Of a DNA stretch of 64,000 nt, positions 50,786-59,136 are shown one piece after another. How positions within the stretch are numbered: position 1 is the stretch's first letter; every line of letters begins with the position of its first letter. The translations under genes and the position numbers were made by a program. The DNA comes from Mycolicibacterium pyrenivorans (GTDB taxonomy: Bacteria > Actinomycetota > Actinomycetes > Mycobacteriales > Mycobacteriaceae): contig NZ_JACKSH010000151.1 in NCBI RefSeq assembly GCF_025821625.1, forward strand, positions 104,283 through 168,282, given 5' to 3'. The notes under the pieces were generated by a model. It was not told where the DNA came from, searched no databases, and saw nothing but the letters and a program-made list of their open reading frames with translations.

Positions 50786-51970
50786 GTGCTGCGCATTGGG
50801 TTGACCGGAGGAATCGGAGCGGGTAAGTCCACGGTGTCCGCCACGTTCAGTGAGCTCGGGGCCGTCGTCGTCGACGGGGACGTCATCGCCCGCGAGGTCG
50901 TCGAACCCGGCACCGAGGGACTGGCCAAGCTGGTCGAGGCGTTCGGCGACGGGATCCTGCAGGCGGACGGCGCCCTTGACAGACCGGCGCTGGCCGCGAT
51001 CGCGTTCAGCGACGAGGACAAGCGCGCGACGCTGAACGGCATCGTGCATCCGCTTGTGGCGCACCGGCGTTCGGAGCTGATCGCGAATGCGCTCGAGGCC
51101 TCGAAGAACCCGGTGATCGTCGAGGACATTCCGTTGCTCGTGGAGTCGCAGATGGCCCCGATGTTCCCGTTGGTGGTAATCGTGCACGCCGACGAGGACC
51201 TTCGGGTACGCCGCCTCATCGAGTACCGTAACTTCAGCGAAGAGGACGCGCGGGCGCGCATCGCCGCGCAGGCCACCGAGGCGCAGCGGCGCGCAGTCGC
51301 CGATGTCTGGCTCGACAATTCCGGCACCGCCGCAGACCTCATCGAGAAGGCCCGTGCGCTCTGGCACGAACGCATCCAGCCGTTCGCCCACAACCTCCAG
51401 GCAGGCCATCCGGCGTACGCCGAGCCACACCTGGTGGCGTCGGACCCGCAGTGGCCCGCCCAGGCTCAACGCATCCTGGCGCGACTGCGCACCGCGTGTG
51501 GGCACCATGCGTCCAGGGTCGACCACGTCGGTTCCACCGCGGTTCCCGGCATGGCCGCCAAGGACGTCATCGACGTCCAGGTCACCGTCGCATCGCTGGA
51601 GGTCGCCGACGACCTCGCCGAGGCATTGCTGGCGGCCGGATATCCGCGCACGGCCGTCACGCACGATGTCGCCCACACCGACGATCCGTCCGAGTGGCGG
51701 AAGCGGCTGTACTGCTCGGCAGATCCGGGTCGCCCCACCAACGTGCACGTCCGGGTCGACGGCTGGCCGGGCCAGCAGTTCGCCCTGCTGTTCGTCGACT
51801 GGCTGAAGTCCAATCCGGCGGTCCAGGCGGATTATCTGGAGCTCAAGCGTCGGGTGGCATCCCAGGGGCATCGCGACACCGGCGCGTACGCCGAAGCGAA
51901 GGAGCCGTGGTTCCTGGACGCCTACTGCAGGGCCTGGGAGTGGGCGGACACCACCGGGTGGCGGCCCTAG
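50786..51970 (+). CDS. coaE: dephospho-CoA kinase fused to a GrpB domain
   Basis: CoaE phosphorylates dephospho-CoA in the last step of CoA synthesis. Residues 1-200 are the kinase: P-loop GGIGAGKST (8-16), DGDVIAREVVEPG, and lid region RLIEYRNFSEEDARARIAAQ. Residues about 215-394 are a GrpB/UPF0157 nucleotidyltransferase-like domain (HHASRVDHVGSTAVPGMAAKDVIDVQVTV, HVRVDGWPGQQFALLFVDWL), as in mycobacterial CoaE (about 400 aa). The role of the GrpB part is not settled. GTG start. It overlaps the convergent secreted-protein gene by four bases. Confidence 0.95.
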   Translation: MLRIGLTGGIGAGKSTVSATFSELGAVVVDGDVIAREVVEPGTEGLAKLVEAFGDGILQADGALDRPALAAIAFSDEDKRATLNGIVHPLVAHRRSELIANALEASKNPVIVEDIPLLVESQMAPMFPLVVIVHADEDLRVRRLIEYRNFSEEDARARIAAQATEAQRRAVADVWLDNSGTAADLIEKARALWHERIQPFAHNLQAGHPAYAEPHLVASDPQWPAQAQRILARLRTACGHHASRVDHVGSTAVPGMAAKDVIDVQVTVASLEVADDLAEALLAAGYPRTAVTHDVAHTDDPSEWRKRLYCSADPGRPTNVHVRVDGWPGQQFALLFVDWLKSNPAVQADYLELKRRVASQGHRDTGAYAEAKEPWFLDAYCRAWEWADTTGWRP

Positions 51971-52515
51971 GCCGGTGGCACCGAGGCGTCGGCCTGCGGC
52001 AGCGGGTCCGGACCCGGGTCGGTGGGGGTGGCACCGTCGATCGGAAGGTTCAACGGCGCGCCGCATTGAAGCACTCCGTACAGCGGATCGTCCTTCGGCC
52101 TGAACAGCCGGGGCGCGATGAACTGGTCGGCCTTGGCCACGACCTGGTCGTCGACCAGGATCTCGCAGTGCAGGTTGGATCCGTAGGGCCACTCGATCGA
52201 AAGCTCCATGCCCGCCAGGTTGGGGTCGTCCAGCACCGCGTTGATCTCGAAGGTCTGGCCGGGCAGCAGCGCGGGCTGCGCGCTGTTGACGTTCTGGTCA
52301 TCCATCTTGTAGGCGACCACCGCTCCGCGCGATGTGCCGTCCGCCCGGGCGCGGTAGATGACGTTGTGCAGGATTTCGGGCTCGGCGGGCGCCGGTTGGG
52401 CCTCGGTCTGGGTGCCGTCGGGCTGGGCCGATGCGGCCGCCGGCGCCAGCAGGGCGGCCACCACCGCGGCCGCGGCTGCCGCAGTTGCCGTCCGGGTGCG
52501 CTTGGTGGGACCCAC
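51967..52515 (-). CDS. exported protein of unknown function
   Basis: A 182-residue protein with a clear signal peptide: KRTRTATAAAAAAVVAALLAPAAASA followed by a Pro/Gln/Glu-rich linker. The mature part looks like a small beta domain (YMMDD-free; VIYRARADGTSRGAVVAYKMDDQN, LPGQTFEINAVLDDPNLAGMELSIEWPYGSNLHCEILVDDQVV) with two cysteines (LHCEIL, LQCGAP) that may form a disulfide. GTG 52515 gives the signal peptide an N-terminus of normal length and follows a TATTCT -10-like box by eight bases (leaderless). In-frame ATGs at 52557, 52569 and 52587 would add up to 24 residues. Confidence 0.75.
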   Translation of the reverse strand: MGPTKRTRTATAAAAAAVVAALLAPAAASAQPDGTQTEAQPAPAEPEILHNVIYRARADGTSRGAVVAYKMDDQNVNSAQPALLPGQTFEINAVLDDPNLAGMELSIEWPYGSNLHCEILVDDQVVAKADQFIAPRLFRPKDDPLYGVLQCGAPLNLPIDGATPTDPGPDPLPQADASVPPA

Positions 52516-52627
52516 GTGACGAGAGAATACCGGCCGCCCCTGCCCGGACAAATACATAGTGGTTGCCATCGGAATCAAGATCGGCACCCGGCGGCCAACC
52601 GTTACACATCGTCGAGCAGCGTCGGCG

Positions 52628-53065
52628 TCAGCCGTCCGTGCCGCGCCAGGTCAGCGGCATACCTATGCCTGCAAGCCAGCGGTGCAGGTCGTAATCGTGC
52701 CTGGCCAGCGCGTCGACGGTGGTGACGGCGGTGCGGATGGCCCGTTCCCCGCACTCCGGCCTGAGCACGCCGTGTCGGACCGCGGCGAGAAGTTCGTCGA
52801 CGTCGGTGATCTGCACCCCCGTGCCGGTGCTCAGGATCAGGTCGAGGTAGTGATCCTCGCCCTGCCACGCGGTCGGTCCCGGCAGGTAGTCGCCGATGTC
52901 GAGGTAGAAGTCCTGGTCGCGCTCGTGGCCCGGGTTGAAGTGGAACACCGTGACGCGAAGCCCCAGGGAGGGCAGCAGCCACGACTCGATGTAGTGGAAC
53001 TGCGTGCGCCCCGGCGTCGGCCGGGCCATGTACAGCCCCCACGGCAGGACCGTGTAGACGTCCAC
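52628..53065 (-). CDS. DUF402 family protein
   Basis: A 145-residue DUF402 protein, orthologous by position to Rv1632c. Relatives include nucleoside diphosphate/triphosphate phosphohydrolases; the activity here is not known. Core motifs are YMARPTPGRTQFHYIESWLLPSLGLRVTVFHFNPGHERDQDFYLDIGDYL and DHYLDLIL, with the acidic residues expected to bind metal. GTG 53065 is the first ordinary start, but the open frame upstream reads HPPKHETFDLAAHTNTDPKG, which resembles DUF402 N-termini, so translation may begin near 53149 at a CTG. Divergent from uvrB. Confidence 0.82.
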   Translation of the reverse strand: MDVYTVLPWGLYMARPTPGRTQFHYIESWLLPSLGLRVTVFHFNPGHERDQDFYLDIGDYLPGPTAWQGEDHYLDLILSTGTGVQITDVDELLAAVRHGVLRPECGERAIRTAVTTVDALARHDYDLHRWLAGIGMPLTWRGTDG

Positions 53066-53193
53066 CGCCCGGACAATGCCCTTGGGGTCGGTGTTGGTGT
53101 GCGCCGCGAGGTCGAATGTCTCGTGTTTGGGAGGGTGGATGCCGACCAGGATAAGCCCTGGTGGGGTTGGCGGGGCAGCGTCGGGAAGAGACG

Positions 53194-53216
53194 TTGTCGG
53201 TCCCGGGTTCTACCCT
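53194..53216 (+). promoter_or_regulatory. RecA-independent DNA-damage promoter (PafBC type) of uvrB
   Basis: TTGTCGGTC (53194-53202), eight bases, then TACCCT (53211-53216). This fits the mycobacterial RecA-independent damage promoter TTGTCRGTG-N8-TANNNT with one mismatch. The -10 box ends seven bases before ATG 53224, so uvrB is probably leaderless. The activator PafBC is encoded elsewhere. Confidence 0.7.
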
Positions 53217-53223
53217 GGTGAAC

Positions 53224-55383
53224 ATGGCTTTCGCGACCGAACACCCGGTGCTCGCGCACTCCGAACACCGCCCCGTGGACCAGATCGTCCGCGCCGGGGG
53301 TCGCTTCGACGTGGTCAGCGAGTTCGAACCCGCCGGCGACCAGCCCGCAGCCATCGACGAACTCGAGCGCCGCATCCGCGAGGGGGAGCGTGACGTCGTG
53401 CTCCTCGGCGCCACCGGCACCGGCAAATCGGCCACCACCGCGTGGTTGATCGAGCGTCTCCAGCGTCCCACCCTGGTGATGGCGCCCAACAAGACGCTCG
53501 CCGCCCAGCTCGCCAACGAGCTTCGGGAGATGTTGCCGCACAACGCAGTCGAGTACTTCGTGTCGTACTACGACTACTACCAGCCCGAGGCCTACATCGC
53601 GCAGACCGACACCTACATCGAGAAGGACAGCTCGATCAACGACGACGTCGAGCGGTTGCGACACTCGGCCACGTCGAGCCTGCTGTCGCGCCGGGACGTG
53701 GTGGTGGTGGCCTCGGTGTCGTGCATCTACGGCCTGGGGACACCGCAGTCGTACCTGGACCGCTCGGTGGAACTGAACGTCGGCGACGAGGTGCCGCGCG
53801 ACGCGCTGCTGCGGCTGCTGGTCGATGTGCAGTACAACCGCAACGACATGGCGTTCACCCGTGGGTCTTTCCGGGTGCGCGGAGACACGGTCGAGATCAT
53901 CCCGTCCTACGAGGAACTCGCGGTGCGCATCGAGTACTTCGGGGACGAGATCGAGGCGCTCTACTACATGCACCCGTTGACCGGCGACGTGGTCCGCAAG
54001 GTTGAGTCGCTGCGGGTCTTCCCGGCAACGCACTACGTGGCGGGCCCCGAGCGGATGGCCCAGGCGATCTCGTCCATCGAGGCCGAGCTCGAGGAGCGGC
54101 TGGCCGAGCTCGAGGGTCAGGGCAAGCTGCTGGAGGCCCAGCGGCTGCGGATGCGGACCAACTACGACGTCGAGATGATGCGCCAGGTCGGGTTCTGCTC
54201 CGGCATCGAGAACTACTCCCGCCACATCGACGGACGCGGTCCCGGCACGGCGCCCGCAACCCTGATCGACTACTTCCCCGAGGATTTCCTGCTCGTCATC
54301 GACGAGTCGCACGTGACGGTGCCGCAGATCGGCGGCATGTACGAAGGCGACATGTCGCGCAAGCGCAACCTCGTCGACTTCGGTTTCCGGCTGCCGTCTG
54401 CTGTCGACAACCGGCCGTTGACGTGGGAGGAGTTCGCCGACCGGATCGGCCAGACGGTGTACCTGTCGGCCACCCCCGGCGCGTACGAGATCAGCCAGGC
54501 CGGCGGCGAGTTCGTCGAGCAGGTGATCCGGCCGACCGGCCTGGTCGACCCGCAGGTCATCGTCAAACCCACCAAGGGCCAGATCGACGACCTCATCGGG
54601 GAGATCCGCAAGCGCACCGAGCGCGACGAGCGGGTGTTGGTCACGACGTTGACGAAGAAGATGGCCGAGGACCTCACCGATTACCTGCTCGAGATGGGAA
54701 TCCGGGTCCGATACCTGCACTCCGAGGTCGACACGCTGCGCCGGGTCGAGTTGCTGCGCCAACTGCGGCTCGGGGAGTACGACGTGCTCGTCGGCATCAA
54801 CCTGCTCCGGGAGGGCCTCGACCTTCCCGAGGTGTCGCTGGTGGCGATCCTCGACGCCGACAAGGAAGGCTTTCTGCGCTCGCCGCGCAGCCTGATCCAG
54901 ACCATCGGCCGCGCCGCCAGGAACGTGTCCGGCGAGGTGCACATGTATGCCGACACCATGACCGACTCGATGAAGCAGGCCATAGACGAGACGGATCGGC
55001 GCCGGGCGAAACAGATCGCCTACAACACCGAACATGGGATCGACCCGACTCCGTTGCGCAAGAAGATCGCCGACATCCTCGACCAGGTGTACCGCGAGGC
55101 CGACGACACCGAGTCCGTGGAGGTCGGCGGCTCCGGCCGCAACGCGTCCCGGGGCCGGCGCGCGCAGGGTGAGCCCGGCCGCGCGGTGAGCGCGGGGGTG
55201 TTCGAGGGCCGCGACACCTCGAACATGCCGCGGGCCGAGTTGGCTGATCTCATCAAGGACATGACCGCGCAGATGATGGCCGCCGCAAGGGATCTCCAGT
55301 TCGAGCTGGCGGCACGCATCCGTGATGAGATCGCCGACCTGAAGAAGGAACTCCGCGGCATGGATGCCGCCGGCCTCAAGTGA
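53224..55383 (+). CDS. uvrB: excinuclease ABC subunit B
   Basis: UvrB verifies damage in nucleotide excision repair and loads UvrC. The 719-residue helicase-like protein has Walker A GATGTGKSATTAW, the beta-hairpin YYDYYQPEAYIAQTDTYIEKDSSIN that inserts into DNA, DEAD-like VIDESHVT, motif V REGLDLPEVSLVAILDADKEGFLRS and motif VI QTIGRAARN. The C-terminal UVR domain (LIKDMTAQMMAAARDLQFELAARIRDEI) binds UvrC. ATG 53224 (MAFATEHPVLAHSEHRP) is the conserved mycobacterial start and fits the leaderless promoter; GTGs at 53161 and 53218 are unlikely. Confidence 0.97.
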   Translation: MAFATEHPVLAHSEHRPVDQIVRAGGRFDVVSEFEPAGDQPAAIDELERRIREGERDVVLLGATGTGKSATTAWLIERLQRPTLVMAPNKTLAAQLANELREMLPHNAVEYFVSYYDYYQPEAYIAQTDTYIEKDSSINDDVERLRHSATSSLLSRRDVVVVASVSCIYGLGTPQSYLDRSVELNVGDEVPRDALLRLLVDVQYNRNDMAFTRGSFRVRGDTVEIIPSYEELAVRIEYFGDEIEALYYMHPLTGDVVRKVESLRVFPATHYVAGPERMAQAISSIEAELEERLAELEGQGKLLEAQRLRMRTNYDVEMMRQVGFCSGIENYSRHIDGRGPGTAPATLIDYFPEDFLLVIDESHVTVPQIGGMYEGDMSRKRNLVDFGFRLPSAVDNRPLTWEEFADRIGQTVYLSATPGAYEISQAGGEFVEQVIRPTGLVDPQVIVKPTKGQIDDLIGEIRKRTERDERVLVTTLTKKMAEDLTDYLLEMGIRVRYLHSEVDTLRRVELLRQLRLGEYDVLVGINLLREGLDLPEVSLVAILDADKEGFLRSPRSLIQTIGRAARNVSGEVHMYADTMTDSMKQAIDETDRRRAKQIAYNTEHGIDPTPLRKKIADILDQVYREADDTESVEVGGSGRNASRGRRAQGEPGRAVSAGVFEGRDTSNMPRAELADLIKDMTAQMMAAARDLQFELAARIRDEIADLKKELRGMDAAGLK

Positions 55384-55422
55384 GTTGATCTCAAGGGCTG
55401 TTGAGGTTCTACGGTCTAGTTC

Positions 55423-56838
55423 GTGACCGACACCGCGATTCTCGCGACGGGCAGCTGGCGCGAGCTTGCGAGCCCGAAGACCCTCGGAGCCTGCACCGTG
55501 CTCGCCGGCGGGGTGGCGCTGTATGCCACCAACGAGTTCCTCACGATCAGCCTGATGCCCAGCGCCGTCGGCGATATCGGGGGCCAGCGGTTCTACGCCT
55601 GGGTGACGACGGTGTACCTCGTCGGTTCGGTGATGGCTGCGACGACGGTGCACTCCGTCCTGATGCGGCTGGGCCCGAGGTGGGCGTACCTGTCGGCCCT
55701 CAGCGTCTTCGGTCTGGGCAGCCTCGGCTGTGCCGCCGCGCCCAACATGGAGATGCTGCTCGTCGGCAGAACCGTCCAGGGCGCTGCGGGCGGTCTGCTC
55801 GCCGGGCTGGGGTACGCGGTGATCAACACAGCGCTGCCGAACTCGTTGTGGACGAAGGCATCTGCACTCGTGTCCGCGATGTGGGGCGTCGGGACGCTGC
55901 TCGGGCCCGCCGCGGGTGGGCTGTTCGCCCAATACAGTTCGTGGCGATGGGCGTTCGGCGCTCTCGTGGTGATGACCGCGACGATGTCGCTGTTGGTGCC
56001 GCTCGCCCTGCCGGGCCGCCGGGACACGACGGTCTCCATGGCCGAGGGGCGGGTCCGGATCCCGGTGTGGTCGTTGCTTCTCCTCGGCGGCGCCGCGCTG
56101 CTGGTCAGCGTCGCGGGTATACCGCGCCACGCATGGGCCACGGCGGTCCTGGTGGCGGCGGGGTTCGCACTCGTCGCGGTGTTTCTGGTCGTCGACCGTC
56201 GCCTTTCGGCATCGGTGTTGCCCCCCAGCGCTTTCGGCAAGGGGCCGCTGAAGTGGATCTACCTGACGTTGGGCGCGTTGATGGCCGCGACGATGGTGGA
56301 CATGTACGTTCCGATGTTCGGTCAACGGCTGGCCCACCTGTCGCCGGTGGTTGCGGGGTTCCTCAGCGCGGGGCTGGCGATCGGCTGGACGGTGGGCGAG
56401 ATCAGCAGCGCGTCGCTGACCCGCCACCACGTCATCGTCCGCACGGTCGCGGTCGCTCCGTTGGTGATGGCGACGGGTCTGACGATCGCCGCGCTGACCC
56501 AGCACGAGGACGCCTCGCCGGCGTTCGTGGCGCTGTGGGCCGTCGGCCTGGTGATCAGCGGTGCCGGTATCGGGGTCGCGTGGCCGCACCTGTCGGCGTG
56601 GGCGATGAGCAAGGTGGACGACCCCGCGGAAGGACCCGCGGCCGCGGCGGCCATCAACACCGTGCAGGTGATCTCGGCGGCGTTCGGTGCCGCACTCGCC
56701 GGCGTGGTGGTGAACCTCACCGACGTCGGGGACGCCACCGCCGCGCGCTGGCTGTTCGTCTCGTTCGCTGTGCTGGCGGCGCTGGCGGCGGTGGCGTCGA
56801 CGAGGAGCGGCCGGCCTGCGGTGCGGACCGTCGGGTGA
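55423..56838 (+). CDS. MFS drug-efflux-type transporter (Rv1634 type)
   Basis: A 471-residue major facilitator of the 14-helix (DHA2-like) group. Motif-like stretches are LMRLGPRWAYLSALSVFGLGSL and GRTVQGAAGGLLAGLGYAVINTALP, and MWGVGTLLGPAAGGLFAQYSSWRWAF is the motif C region typical of antiporters. The substrate cannot be read. GTG 55423 follows a TACGGT -10-like box by seven bases, so it is likely leaderless. It lies 39 bases after uvrB, as I recall for M. tuberculosis. Confidence 0.9.
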   Translation: MTDTAILATGSWRELASPKTLGACTVLAGGVALYATNEFLTISLMPSAVGDIGGQRFYAWVTTVYLVGSVMAATTVHSVLMRLGPRWAYLSALSVFGLGSLGCAAAPNMEMLLVGRTVQGAAGGLLAGLGYAVINTALPNSLWTKASALVSAMWGVGTLLGPAAGGLFAQYSSWRWAFGALVVMTATMSLLVPLALPGRRDTTVSMAEGRVRIPVWSLLLLGGAALLVSVAGIPRHAWATAVLVAAGFALVAVFLVVDRRLSASVLPPSAFGKGPLKWIYLTLGALMAATMVDMYVPMFGQRLAHLSPVVAGFLSAGLAIGWTVGEISSASLTRHHVIVRTVAVAPLVMATGLTIAALTQHEDASPAFVALWAVGLVISGAGIGVAWPHLSAWAMSKVDDPAEGPAAAAAINTVQVISAAFGAALAGVVVNLTDVGDATAARWLFVSFAVLAALAAVASTRSGRPAVRTVG

Positions 56839-56898
56839 CGATCACGGTGATCTGAAAGGTGTTCGGATCGAGCCGTGTTTGGCAGGGTTGTGCTCAAC

Positions 56899-56969
56899 GC
56901 GGGTGTGGCTGAGTGGTCAGGCACCGGCCTGCAAAGCCGTTTACACGGGTTCGAATCCCGTCACTCGCT
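56899..56969 (+). tRNA. tRNA-Cys (anticodon GCA)
   Basis: Acceptor arm GCGGGTG pairs with CACTCGC (one G-T pair), with U73 as expected for tRNA-Cys. The anticodon loop CTGCAAA gives GCA. The T arm is ACGGG-TTCGAAT-CCCGT. The 71-nt gene has no encoded CCA. It sits between two MFS genes; a 13-base palindrome (GATCACGGTGATC, 56840-56852) separates it from the first. Confidence 0.93.
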
Positions 56970-57018
56970 CGCGCTGGCATGATGTCCCTTTGCCGAACCA
57001 CGGCGGAGAGGCGCAACG

Positions 57019-58398
57019 ATGAGCAGCAACGTCGCGGAGAGCGATCTGGTCGGCGGGGTTCCCCGCCGACGCATTGTGATGGCCTCGATGGTCGGCACCA
57101 CCATCGAGTTCTACGACTTCTACATCTACGCGACCGCAGCGGTCTCGGTGTTTCCGCATCTCTTCTTCCCGAAGAGTGATCCGACGACGGCGCTCCTGGC
57201 GTCGCTGGCCACCTTCGGCCTCGCGTTCGTCGCTCGTCCGGTCGGGTCGGTCCTGTTCGGACATTTCGGTGATCGAGTGGGCCGTAAGGCCACCCTCGTC
57301 GGCTCGCTGCTGTTGATGGGCGTCGCGACGTTCGCCATCGGGCTACTGCCGACCTACGCCCAGGCGGGGATCGTCGCACCCGCGCTGCTGGCGGTCCTGC
57401 GCTTCTCCCAAGGCCTGGCTCTGGGTGGCGAATGGAGTGGTGCGGCGCTGTTGGCCACCGAGACCGCAAAACCCGGCAAGCGCGGCTGGGCGGCAATGTG
57501 GCCGCAGCTCGGAGCGCCGATCGGGTTCCTGCTGGCCAACGGGTTGTTCCTGGCGCTCATCTTCTGGCTCGGACACAGCACCGCCGAGCCCGATGTCGAC
57601 GGCACGTTCTTGACGTGGGGCTGGCGCATCCCGTTCCTGCTGAGCTCGGTGATGGTGGCCATCGGTCTCTACGTGCGGCTGCGCATCATCGAGACGCCCG
57701 TTTTCACCCGGGCGGTGGCGCGCGGCGAGAAGGTGAAAACGCCACTGGCTGAAGTATTCCGAAGCAGCTGGCGGCAACTGATCATCGGCACCTTCGTGAT
57801 GTTGGCGACGTACACGATGTTCTACATCGTGACGACATGGGCGCTGAGCTTCGGCACCGGCAAGCGACCACCCGACGGCACCGGCCTCGGGTTCGCGTAC
57901 GTCGATTTCCTGCAGCTACAGCTGATCGCCGTGGTGTTCTTCGCCGGCACGCTGCCGCTGTCGGGCTGGCTGGCCGACCGCTTCGGGCGTCGGCGGGTAC
58001 TGTTGCTCGTCACGATCGGCATCATGGCCTACGGCGGGCTGTTCGCCCCGATGCTGGGCTCCGGCGACATCTCGTACGGCACGATGCTGCTCTTCCTGGT
58101 GATCGGGATGACGTTGATGGGCTTCACCTTCGGCCCGATGAGCGCCGTTCTGCCCGAGCTGTTCCCGACGAACGTGCGCTACACCGGATCGGGGATCTCC
58201 TACAACGTGGCGAGCATCCTCGGTGCTGCCGTGGCGCCGTTCATCGCGACCTGGTTGGCGACGCAGTACGGCGTCGGCTGGGTCGGCCTGTACCTGTTCA
58301 TTGCGGCGTCGCTGAGCCTCGTGGCGATCCTGATCATGCGCGAAACCAAGGATGCGTCGCTGGACACCACCGACGACCATGCGGGGGTTGCCCGCTAA
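57019..58398 (+). CDS. MHS-family MFS transporter (metabolite:proton symporter)
   Basis: A 459-residue 12-helix transporter of the metabolite:H+ symporter family (relatives carry proline/betaine, shikimate or citrate; the substrate is unknown here). The start region GTTIEFYDFYIYATAAVSVFPHLFFP is the family hallmark, as are FGHFGDRVGRKATLVGSLLLMGVATFAIGLLPTY and RFSQGLALGGEWSGAALLATE. The mid-protein repeat GWLADRFGRRRVLLL is motif A of the second half. Its stop overlaps that of the convergent ATPase gene by two bases. Confidence 0.93.
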   Translation: MSSNVAESDLVGGVPRRRIVMASMVGTTIEFYDFYIYATAAVSVFPHLFFPKSDPTTALLASLATFGLAFVARPVGSVLFGHFGDRVGRKATLVGSLLLMGVATFAIGLLPTYAQAGIVAPALLAVLRFSQGLALGGEWSGAALLATETAKPGKRGWAAMWPQLGAPIGFLLANGLFLALIFWLGHSTAEPDVDGTFLTWGWRIPFLLSSVMVAIGLYVRLRIIETPVFTRAVARGEKVKTPLAEVFRSSWRQLIIGTFVMLATYTMFYIVTTWALSFGTGKRPPDGTGLGFAYVDFLQLQLIAVVFFAGTLPLSGWLADRFGRRRVLLLVTIGIMAYGGLFAPMLGSGDISYGTMLLFLVIGMTLMGFTFGPMSAVLPELFPTNVRYTGSGISYNVASILGAAVAPFIATWLATQYGVGWVGLYLFIAASLSLVAILIMRETKDASLDTTDDHAGVAR

Positions 58399-58808
58399 GA
58401 ACCGATGTGACGCACCAACGTCCAGTGATTGCCCTCGCCGTCGCGGCGGTAGGAGAGTTCGTCGAGCACCCGGTAGGCGATGGCCAGGCCCCTCCCGCGT
58501 TCTGACATCTCGTCGGGCATGGCGACATGGGACAGGTCGACCGGTGCCGGATGGCCGTTGTCGGTGAAGGTGACCCGCACGACGCCGGGCACCACCTCGA
58601 CCTCCATCCGCAGCCGCACCGGACCGCCGTCGCCAGAATGCTCGATGATGTTGGCACCGATCTCGCTCACGGCCAGATCGGTGTGCATGCGCACCAGTTC
58701 CGGGATGTCATGGGCGGACCACAGTTCGTCGAGGATCCGCTGGATCTTCTCGAGTGTCTCTGGGCCGGTGGTGGTTTCGAGAACGCGGCGCTCGTCAGGA
58801 TTTGTCAT
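58395..58808 (-). CDS. anti-sigma-type serine kinase/ATPase (RsbW/SpoIIAB-like)
   Basis: A 137-residue GHKL ATPase of the HATPase_c_2 class. N-box HTDLAVSEIGANIIEHSGDGGP, then VTFTDNGHPAPVD (G1) and ERGRGLAIAYRVLDELSYRRDGEGNHWTL (G2) are all present. Such proteins phosphorylate a STAS partner and may hold a sigma factor or another target. The STAS gene directly upstream overlaps it by 14 nt, so this is a partner-switching pair. No sigma factor gene lies in the window. Confidence 0.9.
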   Translation of the reverse strand: MTNPDERRVLETTTGPETLEKIQRILDELWSAHDIPELVRMHTDLAVSEIGANIIEHSGDGGPVRLRMEVEVVPGVVRVTFTDNGHPAPVDLSHVAMPDEMSERGRGLAIAYRVLDELSYRRDGEGNHWTLVRHIGS

Positions 58809-59136
58809 CGAAAGCGCTTTCCGGGGACGGATGAGTCCGCAGCACCCTGTTGAGGTTGGTCAGTTCGAGCACCGTCGTGACCTGACGGCTCGGCGCGGCG
58901 ATGCGCAGATCACCGCCGGCCTGCCTGGCCACCTTGAGCCCGGAGATCAACGCCCCCAGACCCGAGGAATCGATGAGTTCGGTCGTGCTGAGATCGACGA
59001 CGACGTGCTTCTGCCCGCCGTCGACGAGCGCGTGCAGTTCCTTGCGCAAGGCGGGTGCCGCCACCATATTGAGTTTTCCCGTCGGTTTGATCACGACGAC
59101 ACCGGAATCCAGTGTGTTCCGCTCGAACTGACTCAT
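58795..59136 (-). CDS. STAS-domain anti-anti-sigma-type protein (RsbV/SpoIIAA-like)
   Basis: A 113-residue STAS protein. The phosphorylatable Ser lies in TTELIDSSGLGALISGLKVARQAGGDLRI, the family's DSSGL motif. In its dephosphorylated state such a protein captures the ATPase partner encoded next to it. ATG 59136 overlaps the stop of the glycosyltransferase gene (TGATG), so its synthesis is tied to that gene. Confidence 0.92.
   Translation of the reverse strand: MSQFERNTLDSGVVVIKPTGKLNMVAAPALRKELHALVDGGQKHVVVDLSTTELIDSSGLGALISGLKVARQAGGDLRIAAPSRQVTTVLELTNLNRVLRTHPSPESAFDDKS

Noticed and set aside
52837..56589. Minus-strand open frame of 1250 codons opposite uvrB and the MFS gene
   Set aside because: Antisense shadow of GC-rich genes: Arg/His/Asp-rich with no domain, while uvrB on the plus strand is complete and unmistakable.
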